Part shown: positions 17,292 to 26,002 of the stretch, piece by piece
Position numbering within the stretch: the first letter of the stretch is position 1
How the letters are laid out: each line of letters starts with the position of its first letter
Assembly (NCBI RefSeq): GCF_001427385.1
Contig: NZ_LMGJ01000001.1
Span: 366,377-430,376 of the forward strand
Direction: 5' to 3'
DNA length: 64,000 nt
Source: Mesorhizobium sp. Root157
Lineage (GTDB): Bacteria; Pseudomonadota; Alphaproteobacteria; Rhizobiales; Rhizobiaceae
Position numbers and translations under genes: made by a program
The notes under the pieces: generated by a model
Seen by the model: only the letters and a program-made list of their open reading frames with translations
What the model was told of the DNA's origin: nothing
The model's database searches: none

Positions 17292-17639
17292 TCAGTAGTA
17301 CGGATCATAGCGATCGTCGTACCGGGCTGGATAACGGCGGTCGTTATAGCGGCTCGAATAATAGCGATCATTGTAGTCCCGAGGGCAGGCCGCCACATAG
17401 ACCCGGCCATAGCGGTCTCGGTAACGGCACCTGTTCGGCTCGTTGGCCTGGCCGATCAGGGCACCGGCCACGGCGCCCACCGCGCCACCGACGAGCGCTC
17501 CTTCCGCCCGATTGCCGGGTGATGCCACGGCACTGCCGATCGCCGCGCCGCCCAGGCCGCCGATCGCCGCGCCCTGCTCGGTCTGGGAACAGGCGCCGAG
17601 CGGCAAAAGCAATGCCATCAACACAACTAACTTCTTCAT
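17292..17639 (-). CDS. Glycine-zipper outer-membrane lipoprotein
   Basis: This 115-residue lipoprotein starts at the ATG at 17639 with signal MKKLVVLMALLLPLGAC, whose cysteine is the lipidation site. A glycine-zipper region follows (AAIGGLGGAAIGSAVAS and GALVGGAVGAVAGALIGQA), forming two tightly packed helices as in SlyB/Rcp-type proteins. The tail is rich in Tyr, Arg and Asp (RYPARYDDRYDPYY) with two Cys residues that could form a disulfide. Such proteins are thought to stabilise the outer membrane under stress. The shadow start at 17657 only adds six residues before the signal. Confidence 0.82.
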   Translation of the reverse strand: MKKLVVLMALLLPLGACSQTEQGAAIGGLGGAAIGSAVASPGNRAEGALVGGAVGAVAGALIGQANEPNRCRYRDRYGRVYVAACPRDYNDRYYSSRYNDRRYPARYDDRYDPYY

Positions 17640-17906
17640 CGGACTTACCTCTCGCAAGCGGAATATCCATCCTCGCCGCCACGCCCATAACGAACGAAAC
17701 GAGGATTCGATCCGAACAAGGCCAATCGAGGGCGATGATTCCAGCAGTTATTTCAGGAACCGGGCCCGAAAACCGGCCGCCGATCAGTCTTTGCCGAAGC
17801 ATGCCAGGGCAGGCCTAGACGGATTTCCTATTCCTGTCGGCGGTTTTATCAAGCATTCTGCTGTCTGGCCCGCATGCTTGACGGGCTGCATTCAAGGGAG
17901 GACTGC

Positions 17907-18866
17907 ATGAAGCTCCATTATTCCAAGCTGTTGCTCGCTGGCGCGGTAGCCGTGTCGACCAGCCTCGCCGCACTTTCCGTGCGGGCGGACGAATTCGTCA
18001 ACGTGCTGACCGGCGGAACGAGCGGTGTCTATTACCCGCTCGGCGTCGCGCTTTCGGAGATCTACGGCAAGAACATGGAAGGGGCCCACGTCCAGGTCCA
18101 GGCGACCAAGGCATCCGTGGAGAACCTAAACCTGCTTCAGCAGGGCAAGGGCGAGATCGCCTTCTCGCTCGGCGATTCGGTGCAATTCGCATGGCAAGGC
18201 AATACCGAGGCCGGATTTCCCGGCAAGCTCGATAAATTGCGCGCCATCGCCGCCATCTATCCCAACTATATCCAGATCGTGGCCACGCAAGAGTCCGGTG
18301 TGAAAACCCTGTCCGACCTCAAGGGCAAGAGCCTTTCGGTGGGCGCGCCTGCTTCGGGAACCGAACTCAACGCCCGGGCCATCTTCGAAGCGTCCGGGAT
18401 GAGCTATACCGACCTCGGCAAGGTGGAGTATCTGCCGTTTGGCGATTCCGTGGAACTGATGAAAAATCGCCAGCTCGATGCAACGCTGCAATCGGCTGGC
18501 CTCGGCGTGGCATCGCTGCGCGATCTTTCGACCGCCCTGCCCATCAACATCGTCGCCGTGCCGGCTGACGAGGTCACCAAGATCGGCGCGCCCTATGTCG
18601 CGACCATCATCCCCAAGGGAACCTACGAGGGGCAGGCCGAAGACGTGCCGACCGCCGCTGTCGGCAACATCCTGGTGACGCGCGAAGGCGTTTCCGATGA
18701 AACAGCCTACCAGATGACCAAGCTTCTGTTCGAGCATCTCGACCAGTTGATTGCAGCGCATGCCGCAGCCAAGGGCATCGACCCTGCCAAGGCTGTCGAG
18801 GGCTTGCCGATTCCCCTGCATCCCGGTGCGGAGCGCTACTACAAGGAAATAGGGCTGATCAAGTAA
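17907..18866 (+). CDS. TAXI-family TRAP transporter binding protein
   Basis: This 319-residue periplasmic binding protein of the TRAP-associated extracytoplasmic immunogenic (TAXI) class has a signal peptide ending near LSVRA. The diagnostic motif is FVNVLTGGTSGVYYPLGVAL, followed by LSVGAPASGTELNARAIFEA and a C-terminal SLT-type region. Related TAXI proteins bind glutamate, 2-oxoglutarate or other small acids. The ligand is not predictable here. The ATG at 17907 has an AAGGGAGGA element 7 bp upstream. A stem-loop follows, then the fused permease. Confidence 0.92.
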   Translation: MKLHYSKLLLAGAVAVSTSLAALSVRADEFVNVLTGGTSGVYYPLGVALSEIYGKNMEGAHVQVQATKASVENLNLLQQGKGEIAFSLGDSVQFAWQGNTEAGFPGKLDKLRAIAAIYPNYIQIVATQESGVKTLSDLKGKSLSVGAPASGTELNARAIFEASGMSYTDLGKVEYLPFGDSVELMKNRQLDATLQSAGLGVASLRDLSTALPINIVAVPADEVTKIGAPYVATIIPKGTYEGQAEDVPTAAVGNILVTREGVSDETAYQMTKLLFEHLDQLIAAHAAAKGIDPAKAVEGLPIPLHPGAERYYKEIGLIK

Positions 18867-18890
18867 AGCCCCTGAACCGGTCATGAGCCT

Positions 18891-18920
18891 GGAGCGGCGA
18901 ATCTTCCGTTGCGCCGCTCC
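18891..18920 (+). terminator. Stem-loop after the TAXI binding-protein gene
   Basis: GGAGCGGCG (18891-18899) pairs perfectly with CGCCGCTCC (18912-18920) 24 bp after the stop codon. No T-run follows. It probably protects the 3' end of the abundant binding-protein message or partly terminates it. The 185 bp from here to the permease gene holds no ORF, only a weak resemblance to the second half of the palindromic repeat near 19035-19065. Confidence 0.6.
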
Positions 18921-19105
18921 ATCTCATCTGTTCGGGTGTTGGACTTTCTTCGAAAGCGGTTCCGGGAAAATGGACAGATTTTCCCTCAGCGATTGCGGGA
19001 CCAAAGAGAACCCTTCGCCGATTCCATAAAAACGAACCGTCCTCGGGCCGGTTCCACTATCGGGCATAAGCTCTGAACATCAGCTGACAGCAGGGGAAGC
19101 CGGGC

Positions 19106-21226
19106 ATGAGCGACGGGAGCTTCGCGGCGATTTCGCCGAACGAGCCGCCACCCATTCAGGAAACTCCGATCGAGGGCCTGCCGCCTGGCTTCGGCGAGGG
19201 GCTGGCAGGCCGCGCGGCGTTCGGCATCGCGGTCGCCTTTTCATTGTTCCAGCTATGGGTCGCGGCCTATGGCAGCCTGGCCAGCCAGATTGTGCGCGCC
19301 ATGCATGTCGGCTTCCTGCTGTTGCTGGGCTTTGCACTGATCGCCAATCTCAAAGCCACGTCCAGGGTCGCCAAGACATGGTTTTGGGTGCTCGGCATTC
19401 TGGGCTTCATCACCGGCCTCTACCACTGGGTTTTCTACTTCGATCTCGTGCGCCGCAGCGGCTTCCTGACGGCACCTGACCTGGTGATCGGCGTCGTGTT
19501 CATCCTGCTGGTTTTCGAGGGCTCGCGGCGGATCATGGGACTGCCGCTGACCGTCATCGCCGGCATATTCCTCGCCTACTGTTTCTTCGGCAACTATCTG
19601 CCGCCGCCCTTCATCCATCGCGGCTACGACTTCGCCCAGATCATCGACAACTTTGCCTACGGGACGGAAGGCATCTATGGCACGCCGGTCTATGTATCGG
19701 CGGCCTACATCTTCATCTTCGTGGTGTTCGCCTCCTTTCTCGAACGCGCCGGCATGATCGCGCTGTTCAACGACGTCGCGCTCGGCATGGTTGGCAGCTG
19801 GCGTGGCGGGCCGGCCCAGGTCTGCGTGCTTTCCTCGGCCCTGATGGGCACGATTTCCGGATCGGGCGTCGCCAACGTCGTCGCCAGCGGGCAGTTCACC
19901 ATCCCATTGATGAAGCGCTTCGGATTCCGCTCGGCCTTTGCCGGCGGCGTCGAAGCGACCTCCTCCATGGGCGGCCAGATCATGCCGCCGGTGATGGGCG
20001 CGGTCGCCTTCATCATGGCCGAAACGCTCAACGTGCCCTATTCCGACATCGTCAAGGCGGCCCTCATCCCGGCATTCCTCTATTTCGGCGCCTGCTTCTG
20101 GATGGTGTATCTCGAGGCAGGAAAGGCCGGCCTCAGCGGCATGGACAAGGCATCGCTGCCCAATCCGTGGCAGGCGATACGCCAGCACTGGATGCTGGTC
20201 ATGCCGCTTGCCGTCCTCGTCTACCTGCTGTTTGCCGGCTATACGCCGATTTTCGCCGGCACGATGGGCCTGGCCCTGACGATCGTGCTGGTGCTGGGAA
20301 CGCCTTTGGCGGCGCTGATCGGCCCGATGGCCTTCCGGGTGGTGTTCTGGATCGCGCTCGGCATCGGCTCGGCCGCCTTCCTGGAGTATGGGGTCAATAT
20401 ACTGGCGATCGTGCTTGTGCTGCTCATCGGCGCCTGTGTCGCCTTCAGGGGCGGACGCGAAACCCTGTCGCTGTGTGTCGAAGCTTTGGCGGAAGGCGCA
20501 CGCAACGCACTGCCGGTGGGAATTGCCTGCGCCATAGTGGGCGTGATCATCGGTACGCTGACGCTCACCGGCATAGCCTCCACCTTCATCTCATGGGTGA
20601 TCGCGATCGGCCAGAACAACCTGTTCCTGTCGCTGGTGCTGACGATGATCACATGCCTCATCCTCGGCATGGGCATCCCTACCATTCCCAACTACATCAT
20701 CACCTCTTCGCTCGCCGGGCCTGCGTTGCTGCAATTGGGCGTACCGCTCATCGTCAGCCACATGTTCGTGTTCTATTTCGGCATCATGGCCGACCTGACG
20801 CCACCGGTGGCGCTGGCCGCCTTCGCTGCCGCGCCGATGGCCAAGGAATCCGGCCTCAAGATTGGCGTTCAAGCGGTCAAACTGGCGATTGCCGGCTTCG
20901 TCGTGCCGTTCATGGCCGTCTATACGCCGGCGCTGATGCTCCAGGATGCCGGGCCGCTGTCGGCCTACCTCACCTATCCAGGCGAGGTCATCTACCTCGT
21001 CACCAAGGCGTGCCTCGGAATCGTGCTGTGGGGAACCGTGGTCGTCGGCTTCCTTGTCGCGCCGATGGCTTGGTGGGAACGGCTTGTCGCATTCGCCGCA
21101 GGACTGCTGCTGGTGCTGGCGCTTCCCATGACGGACGAGGCCGGCTGGCTGCTGGCGGCGGCCTGGATCGGCTGGCATGTCTGGAATGCCCGCGCACGCC
21201 GCCCGCAGACGGGATCCGGCCGTTGA
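19106..21226 (+). CDS. TRAP transporter fused DctQM permease
   Basis: This 706-residue inner-membrane protein fuses the small (DctQ) and large (DctM) TRAP subunits, as is usual in TAXI systems. A short cytoplasmic N-terminus is followed by about 17 hydrophobic segments. DctM-type motifs include GTISGSGVANVVASGQFTIP, GVEATSSMGGQIMPPVMGAV, TCLILGMGIPTIPNYIITSS and the DLTPPVALAAFAAAPMAKES block near the end. It would use an ion gradient to move the ligand delivered by the TAXI protein. The stop overlaps the TTG start of the DUF1850 gene. Confidence 0.93.
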   Translation: MSDGSFAAISPNEPPPIQETPIEGLPPGFGEGLAGRAAFGIAVAFSLFQLWVAAYGSLASQIVRAMHVGFLLLLGFALIANLKATSRVAKTWFWVLGILGFITGLYHWVFYFDLVRRSGFLTAPDLVIGVVFILLVFEGSRRIMGLPLTVIAGIFLAYCFFGNYLPPPFIHRGYDFAQIIDNFAYGTEGIYGTPVYVSAAYIFIFVVFASFLERAGMIALFNDVALGMVGSWRGGPAQVCVLSSALMGTISGSGVANVVASGQFTIPLMKRFGFRSAFAGGVEATSSMGGQIMPPVMGAVAFIMAETLNVPYSDIVKAALIPAFLYFGACFWMVYLEAGKAGLSGMDKASLPNPWQAIRQHWMLVMPLAVLVYLLFAGYTPIFAGTMGLALTIVLVLGTPLAALIGPMAFRVVFWIALGIGSAAFLEYGVNILAIVLVLLIGACVAFRGGRETLSLCVEALAEGARNALPVGIACAIVGVIIGTLTLTGIASTFISWVIAIGQNNLFLSLVLTMITCLILGMGIPTIPNYIITSSLAGPALLQLGVPLIVSHMFVFYFGIMADLTPPVALAAFAAAPMAKESGLKIGVQAVKLAIAGFVVPFMAVYTPALMLQDAGPLSAYLTYPGEVIYLVTKACLGIVLWGTVVVGFLVAPMAWWERLVAFAAGLLLVLALPMTDEAGWLLAAAWIGWHVWNARARRPQTGSGR

Positions 21227-21582
21227 GCCTGTGCATCCTTGCGGCCGGCAAGACGACGATGATAGCCGCGACCGCCTTTACGCTTTCGTGGACGCACTCG
21301 GTACAGAAAAGCCGGTGGGAGGAAAGCTGGCGGGTCGGCCCCTCGGGCCTTCAGGTGGTCGAAGCCCGCGTCGAGGGATCAGGCGCCGGCATGGAGCCGC
21401 CGCCCGACTCAGTGTTCAGGGACGGCTGGTGGATCTATCGCCCCAACGTGCCGCCGCAACCATCGGTCGCCCTGGCTGCATCCGGCGCCACCGGGGCCGG
21501 CTGGACGCTTTGCGCAAACGGCGCCTGCCAGACCCTTGGCAGCCAACGGGACGACGCCATCATTCTTCACTACTGCGAGTGA
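21223..21582 (+). CDS. DUF1850 protein linked to the TAXI-TRAP transporter
   Basis: This small protein of about 119 residues has its best start at a TTG (21223-21225) overlapping the permease stop as TTGA. The in-frame ATG at 21259 would remove conserved residues. It has a weak hydrophobic N-terminus, then FTLSWTHSVQKSRWEESWRV, VEARVEGSGAGMEPPPDSV and GWTLCANGACQTLG. These match the DUF1850 family, which is regularly encoded beside TAXI-TRAP genes. Its function is unknown, perhaps an accessory of the transporter. The overlap implies translational coupling with the permease. Confidence 0.82.
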   Translation: MSLCILAAGKTTMIAATAFTLSWTHSVQKSRWEESWRVGPSGLQVVEARVEGSGAGMEPPPDSVFRDGWWIYRPNVPPQPSVALAASGATGAGWTLCANGACQTLGSQRDDAIILHYCE

Positions 21583-21644
21583 GTTGCCTCGCCGGTTGCG
21601 GCCAGGGCTGCAACTGGCGGTCTGATGGAAACGCTTGCCGGCAA

Positions 21645-21677
21645 ACAGAAAGGCGGCCCGGTTGTGTCCGAGCCGCC
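21645..21677 (-). terminator. Intrinsic terminator of phaB
   Basis: On the minus strand, GGCGGC and GCCGCC arms (21672-21677 and 21652-21657) with an extra CGG/CCG pair form a hairpin. It is followed by TTTCTGTTT and begins about 23 bp after the phaB stop. Confidence 0.7.
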
Positions 21678-21700
21678 CTTGGGAAAACAGCACGAAAAGG

Positions 21701-22426
21701 TCAGGCGAAATACTGGCCGCCATTGGCCGAAATCGTCGAACCGGTGATGAAGCCGGCTTCCTCGGAAGCCAGGAAGGCGACGCACCGCGCGATTTCTTCC
21801 GGCTCGCCCAGGCGGCCGACCGGAATTTGCGGAATGATGCGCTCGTTGAGCACCTTCTCGTCGATGGCCTTGACCATGTCGGTAGCGATATAGCCCGGGC
21901 AAATGACGTTGACGGTGATGCCGGCGCGCGCGCCTTCCTGCGCCAGGGCCTTGGTGAAGCCGATATCGCCGGCCTTCGAGGCCGAGTAATTGACCTGGCC
22001 GGCCTGCCCTTTCTGCCCGTTGATCGAGGAAATGGTGATGATGCGGCCGAACTTGCGGTCGCGCATGCCGCTCCACAGCGGATGCGTCATGTTGAACACG
22101 CCGCTGAGGTTGGTGCCGATCACCTCGCTCCACTGCTGGGGCGTCATCTTGTGGAACATGGCGTCCCGGGTGATGCCGGCATTGTTGACCAGGACCCCCA
22201 CCGGCCCGAGATCGGCCTCGACCTGCTTGATCCCGGCCGCACAGGCATCGTAGTCGGCGACCGACCATTTGTAGACGGGAATGCCGGTCTCGGCCTTGAA
22301 CTTCTGCGCGGCCTCGTCATTGCCGGCATAAATGGCCGCAACTTTATAGCCGGCATTCTTCAGGCCGACCGATATCGCCGCCCCGATGCCGCGCGAACCG
22401 CCGGTCACGATTGCCACTTTGCTCAT
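21701..22426 (-). CDS. phaB: Acetoacetyl-CoA reductase
   Basis: This 241-residue short-chain dehydrogenase reduces acetoacetyl-CoA to (R)-3-hydroxybutyryl-CoA with NADPH, the second step of polyhydroxybutyrate synthesis. The nucleotide-binding VTGGSRGIGAAISVGLK lies at the N-terminus, with NNAGITRDAMFHKM next and the catalytic Ser-Tyr-Lys in ISSINGQKGQAGQVNYSASK. Also seen are VNVICPGYIATDMV and the terminal SANGGQYFA. I chose the ATG at 22426 (MSKVAIVTGG). It lies 116 bp after phaA on the same strand, making a two-gene unit. Confidence 0.95.
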   Translation of the reverse strand: MSKVAIVTGGSRGIGAAISVGLKNAGYKVAAIYAGNDEAAQKFKAETGIPVYKWSVADYDACAAGIKQVEADLGPVGVLVNNAGITRDAMFHKMTPQQWSEVIGTNLSGVFNMTHPLWSGMRDRKFGRIITISSINGQKGQAGQVNYSASKAGDIGFTKALAQEGARAGITVNVICPGYIATDMVKAIDEKVLNERIIPQIPVGRLGEPEEIARCVAFLASEEAGFITGSTISANGGQYFA

Positions 22427-22542
22427 TCCAGTCCTCCTCCAGTGAATGACAGAGAAAGCTGATGCGCGGAGCAGCGGCAATGCGGACTGGCGTCGAGCCA
22501 GTCGTCCGTCTTGCCGTCGCCGCCACTCGCCGCGGCAGCAGC

Positions 22543-23730
22543 CTAGTTCATTGCCTCAACGCACATGGCAACCCCCATGCCGCCGCCGATGCACAGCGTG
22601 GCAAGGCCCTTCCTGGCGCCGCGGCGCTTCATCTCGAACACCAGCGTGTTGAAGATGCGCGCGCCCGACGCCCCGACCGGATGGCCGATGGCGATGGCGC
22701 CGCCATTGACGTTGACGATCGACGGGTCCCAGCCCATATCCTTGTTGACGGCGCAAGCCTGCGCGGCGAACGCCTCGTTGGCTTCGACGAGATCGAGATC
22801 GCCGACCGACCAGCCGGCCTTCTGCAGCGCCTTGCGCGATGACGGGATCGGGCCGGTGCCCATGATCTGCGGATCGACGCCGGCGGTTGCCCAGGACACG
22901 ATGCGCACCAGCGGCGTGAGCCCGCGGCGCGCCGCCTCGGCCTCCGTCATCAGCACGACGGCTGCTGCACCATCGTTGATACCGGAAGCGTTGCCCGCCG
23001 TAACCGTGCCTTCCTTGTCGAAAGCCGGCTTCAGCTTGGTCATGCCATCCAGCGTCGCGCCGTGGCGGATATACTCGTCCTGGTCGACAATGGTGTCGCC
23101 CTTGCGGCCCTTGACGGTGAACGGAACGATCTCGTCCTTGAACTTGCCGGCCTTTTGCGCGGCCTCGGCCTTGTTTTGCGAAGCGACGGCGAACTTGTCC
23201 TGGTCGTCGCGGGTCAATTGCCACTGGCGGGCGACGTTCTCGGCGGTATTGCCCATGTGATAGCCGTAGAAGGCATCGGTCAGGCCGTCCTTGATCATGG
23301 TGTCGATCAGCTTGAGGTCGCCCATCTTGGTGCCGCCGCGCAAATGCTGGGCGTGCGGCGCCATCGACATCGATTCCTGGCCGCCGGCAACGATGATGCT
23401 GGCATCGCCCTGCGCGATCTGCTGCATGCCGATGGCGATGGTCCTGAGGCCGGAGCCGCAAAGCTGGTTGAGCCCCCATGCGGTCGCCTCTTGCGGGATA
23501 CCGGCTGCCATCGCCGCCTGGCGGGCCGGGTTCTGGCCCTGCGCAGCCGTCAATATCTGGCCGAGAATCACCTCATCGACTTCCTTGGCATCGACGCCAG
23601 CGCGGCTCAACGCTTCCTTGATGACGGCGGCGCCCAGTTCGTGCGCCGGCGTGTTGGCGAAGGCGCCGTTGAAGGAGCCGACCGGCGTGCGTGCGGCGCT
23701 GGCGACAACGATGGCGTTGGAAGCGGACAT
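22543..23730 (-). CDS. phaA: Acetyl-CoA acetyltransferase (beta-ketothiolase)
   Basis: This 395-residue thiolase condenses two acetyl-CoA to acetoacetyl-CoA, the entry step of polyhydroxybutyrate synthesis, and can run in reverse. The acyl-carrying Cys is in GLNQLCGSGLRTI near residue 90. The GGAIAIGHPVGASGARI motif holds the catalytic His, and the second Cys is in LATLCIGGGMGVAMCVE near the end. It is followed by phaB and diverges from phaR across 285 bp holding PhaR-like operator candidates. The polymerase gene phaC is not in the window. Confidence 0.96.
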   Translation of the reverse strand: MSASNAIVVASAARTPVGSFNGAFANTPAHELGAAVIKEALSRAGVDAKEVDEVILGQILTAAQGQNPARQAAMAAGIPQEATAWGLNQLCGSGLRTIAIGMQQIAQGDASIIVAGGQESMSMAPHAQHLRGGTKMGDLKLIDTMIKDGLTDAFYGYHMGNTAENVARQWQLTRDDQDKFAVASQNKAEAAQKAGKFKDEIVPFTVKGRKGDTIVDQDEYIRHGATLDGMTKLKPAFDKEGTVTAGNASGINDGAAAVVLMTEAEAARRGLTPLVRIVSWATAGVDPQIMGTGPIPSSRKALQKAGWSVGDLDLVEANEAFAAQACAVNKDMGWDPSIVNVNGGAIAIGHPVGASGARIFNTLVFEMKRRGARKGLATLCIGGGMGVAMCVEAMN

Positions 23731-23856
23731 TTTCTTCTCCAGACTCTGCGGAAAATAGGTTCACGATAAGGTTGTAGTGACTTTTGTTGCCCTTTCCAGA
23801 ACCTGAGTCAAACCGGAAATCGACGGCTTCGACTTCTTGCCAAGGGCCGGTTTGGC

Positions 23857-23911
23857 AATGCTGCGCAGCATTTTGCAGTGCCGAAAGCGAGCCTATTCCT
23901 TCCGCACTGCA
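23857..23911. promoter_or_regulatory. Candidate PhaR operator between phaA and phaR
   Basis: A perfect 16-bp palindrome AATGCTGCGCAGCATT (23857-23872) is followed by an inverted pair TGCAGTGC (23874-23881) and GCACTGCA (23904-23911). PhaR of Paracoccus and rhizobia is known to bind TGC-rich inverted repeats. Both sites lie in the shared promoter region of phaAB and phaR. Binding by PhaR is inferred. Confidence 0.5.
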
Positions 23912-24015
23912 CAAACCGCTTGGAGTTGCGGACATTTTGCGCATATCCTGACCGACAGGCAAATTAGTAACCGGTGACTTACCAAGCAAGCCGGGGCTTT
24001 CTGGGGAGGATGCTG

Positions 24016-24633
24016 ATGGCCGCGAAAGACGGACCGGTGGTGATCAAGAAATATGCCAATCGCCGCCTCTACAACACCGGCACGAGCACCTACGTCACGC
24101 TCGAAGACCTCGCCGACATGGTCAAGAAGGGCGAAGAGTTCACCGTCCAGGATGCCAAGAGCGGGGATGACATCACCCATCCCGTGCTCACCCAGATCAT
24201 TTTCGAGCTTGAGAACAAGGAGGGGCAGAACATGCTGCCCATTTCCTTCCTTCGACAGCTCATCGCTTTCTATGGCGACCAGATGCAGATGATCGTGCCC
24301 TCCTTCCTCGAGCAATCGATGATTGCGTTTTCGAAGGAACAGGAACGTTTCCGCGAACAGATGAAAGGCACCGTCGGCAAATCGCCCATCGACGTCATGA
24401 ACATGACGACGCCGATGAAGGCGCTGGAGGAACAGACGCGCCGCAACATGGAGATGTTCCAGAACGCCATGCGCATGTTCACGCCGTTCCCGGCCGCAGG
24501 TGCAGCACAAGCCGCTCCTGCATCATCCGAGACTGCGCCAACCGGCAAGGAGACTTCCGAAAAGGGAGGCGACCTGCAGGACCTCAAGGAACAGATCGCT
24601 GCAATGCAGCGCAAGCTCGACACCTTGTCGTAA
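24016..24633 (+). CDS. phaR: Polyhydroxyalkanoate synthesis repressor PhaR
   Basis: This 205-residue DNA-binding protein senses free polyhydroxybutyrate and represses phasin and granule genes. The N-terminal PHB/PHA accumulation regulator domain reads VVIKKYANRRLYNTGTSTYV and TLEDLADMVKKGEEFTVQDA, followed by PVLTQIIFELENKEGQNMLP. The C-terminal part is Met/Gln-rich with an Ala/Pro linker and a short coiled coil at the end (LKEQIAAMQRKLDTL). I prefer the ATG at 24016, because the GGGGAGG element at 24003-24009 touches the ATG at 24010. It diverges from phaA. Confidence 0.94.
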   Translation: MAAKDGPVVIKKYANRRLYNTGTSTYVTLEDLADMVKKGEEFTVQDAKSGDDITHPVLTQIIFELENKEGQNMLPISFLRQLIAFYGDQMQMIVPSFLEQSMIAFSKEQERFREQMKGTVGKSPIDVMNMTTPMKALEEQTRRNMEMFQNAMRMFTPFPAAGAAQAAPASSETAPTGKETSEKGGDLQDLKEQIAAMQRKLDTLS

Positions 24634-24896
24634 CGGCGCGGCCGAGCGCCGGCTGGCCCCTCTCGGCAAACAGGGCGGCTTATCAAGCCGGACGCCTGCC
24701 CCTGCGCCGAGATCGGGGGGCGCGACACCGGTCTCGGCCGATTCCGGCACGCCTGCCTGCAGCATCACGCGCTCCCCAGCCATAAGAGGTAATAGCATGC
24801 TGGCATTTGCGGCGACGGCTCCTGTTGCCTAAACAAGCTATTCCCGGTGGTCGGCATCCTCGTCGTCGGCCTCTTTCAACGAATCCGAACGGTGCC

Positions 24897-25961
24897 ATGA
24901 TGACAGACCAAACGCTTGTCCCGGTTTTCGACGGCCATAACGACACGCTGCTGAAGCTTTATGGCGAGCCGGACGCCGACAGGGAAAAACTGTTCATCGA
25001 TGGCAGCCCGGCGAACTGGCATATCGACCTGCCGCGGGCGCGAAAGGGCGGATTCGCAGGTGGCATGTTCGCCATCTTTCCGCCGCCGGTCGAGAAAAAG
25101 AAACGCGACGCAGCGCCCATGCCGGGTCCCAACGAGCCGATGGCTCCCGAGCTTTCCATGGAGGAAGCCCGGGCTTCGACGCTTGGCATGGCATCCATCC
25201 TGTTTCGGCTGGAACGCGCCGGCGCGCTGACCGTGTGCCGCAGCGCTTCCGATATCCGCACGGCGATGGCGAAGGGTTCGCTTGCCGCCGTCTTCCATAT
25301 CGAAGGCGCGGAAGCGATCGGCACCGATCTTGCCATGCTCGACGTGCTCTACGCTGCCGGCCTGCGTTCGCTGGGCATCGTCTGGAGCCGTCCCAACGCC
25401 TTCGGCCACGGCGTCCCGTTTCGCTTTCCATCCTCGCCGGACACCGGCCCCGGCCTGACCGATGCCGGCAAGGCGCTGGTCAAGGCCTGCAACCGGCTCA
25501 AGGTGATGATCGACCTGTCGCATCTCAACGAGAAGGGTTTTCGCGATGTGGCGGCGTTGAGCGACGCGCCGCTTGTCGCCACCCATTCCAACGTGCATGC
25601 GATTTGCGCCAGTGCCCGCAACCTGACCGACTGGCAACTGGGCGCCATCCGCGACTCCAAAGGCATGGTCGGGCTGAACTTCGCCGTCGGATTCCTGAAT
25701 CCGAAGGGGCAGCGGGGAGGAGATGCCGATCTCGACACGATGGTCCGGCACATCGACGCGCTGCTGGAAGCTCTGGGTGAGGACGGCGTCGGCCTGGGCT
25801 CGGATTTCGACGGCGCGCCGGTTCCTTCCGGGATCGACGATGTCGCCGGCCTGCCGAAGCTGATCGCAGCATTCGAAAAACGCGGCTATGGGCGCGAACT
25901 GATCGAGAAGATCGCCTGGAAGAACTGGGTCAACGTGCTGGAACGGACGCTGGGGTCCTGA
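24897..25961 (+). CDS. Peptidase M19 membrane-type dipeptidase
   Basis: This 354-residue zinc dipeptidase of the renal dipeptidase family hydrolyses dipeptides, including D-residues. Metal and active-site motifs are FDGHNDTLLKLYG (HxD), VFHIEGAEAIG (bridging Glu), IDLSHLNEKGF, VATHSNVHAIC and GLGSDFDGAPVPSG. No signal peptide is seen, so it is probably cytoplasmic despite the family name. Two in-frame ATGs (24897 and 24900) are equivalent. The 263 bp between phaR and this gene shows no convincing feature. A hairpin at its end separates it from the converging trcR. Confidence 0.92.
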   Translation: MMTDQTLVPVFDGHNDTLLKLYGEPDADREKLFIDGSPANWHIDLPRARKGGFAGGMFAIFPPPVEKKKRDAAPMPGPNEPMAPELSMEEARASTLGMASILFRLERAGALTVCRSASDIRTAMAKGSLAAVFHIEGAEAIGTDLAMLDVLYAAGLRSLGIVWSRPNAFGHGVPFRFPSSPDTGPGLTDAGKALVKACNRLKVMIDLSHLNEKGFRDVAALSDAPLVATHSNVHAICASARNLTDWQLGAIRDSKGMVGLNFAVGFLNPKGQRGGDADLDTMVRHIDALLEALGEDGVGLGSDFDGAPVPSGIDDVAGLPKLIAAFEKRGYGRELIEKIAWKNWVNVLERTLGS

Positions 25962-25990
25962 ACCGACCCGGATCAGCCAAGTCGGTTCAG
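25958..25990. terminator. Two-way terminator-like hairpin
   Basis: CTGAACCGAC (25958-25967) and GTCGGTTCAG (25981-25990) form a perfect 10-bp stem overlapping the dipeptidase stop codon. It lies 12 bp from the stop of the converging trcR. Being symmetrical it could end transcripts from both sides, though T-runs are weak. Confidence 0.55.
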
Positions 25991-26002
25991 GTCAGCCTGT
26001 AA

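Noticed and set aside
18955-19070. Third copy of the palindromic repeat between TAXI and TRAP genes
   Set aside because: Only a short stretch (GGGCCGGTTCCACTATCGGGC) resembles the second stem. The first stem and outer arms are missing.
24634-24896. A gene between phaR and the dipeptidase (minus frame 24523-24798 or an N-terminal extension of the dipeptidase)
   Set aside because: The minus frame overlaps phaR and lacks a known motif. The extension is basic and ends right before the conserved dipeptidase start.
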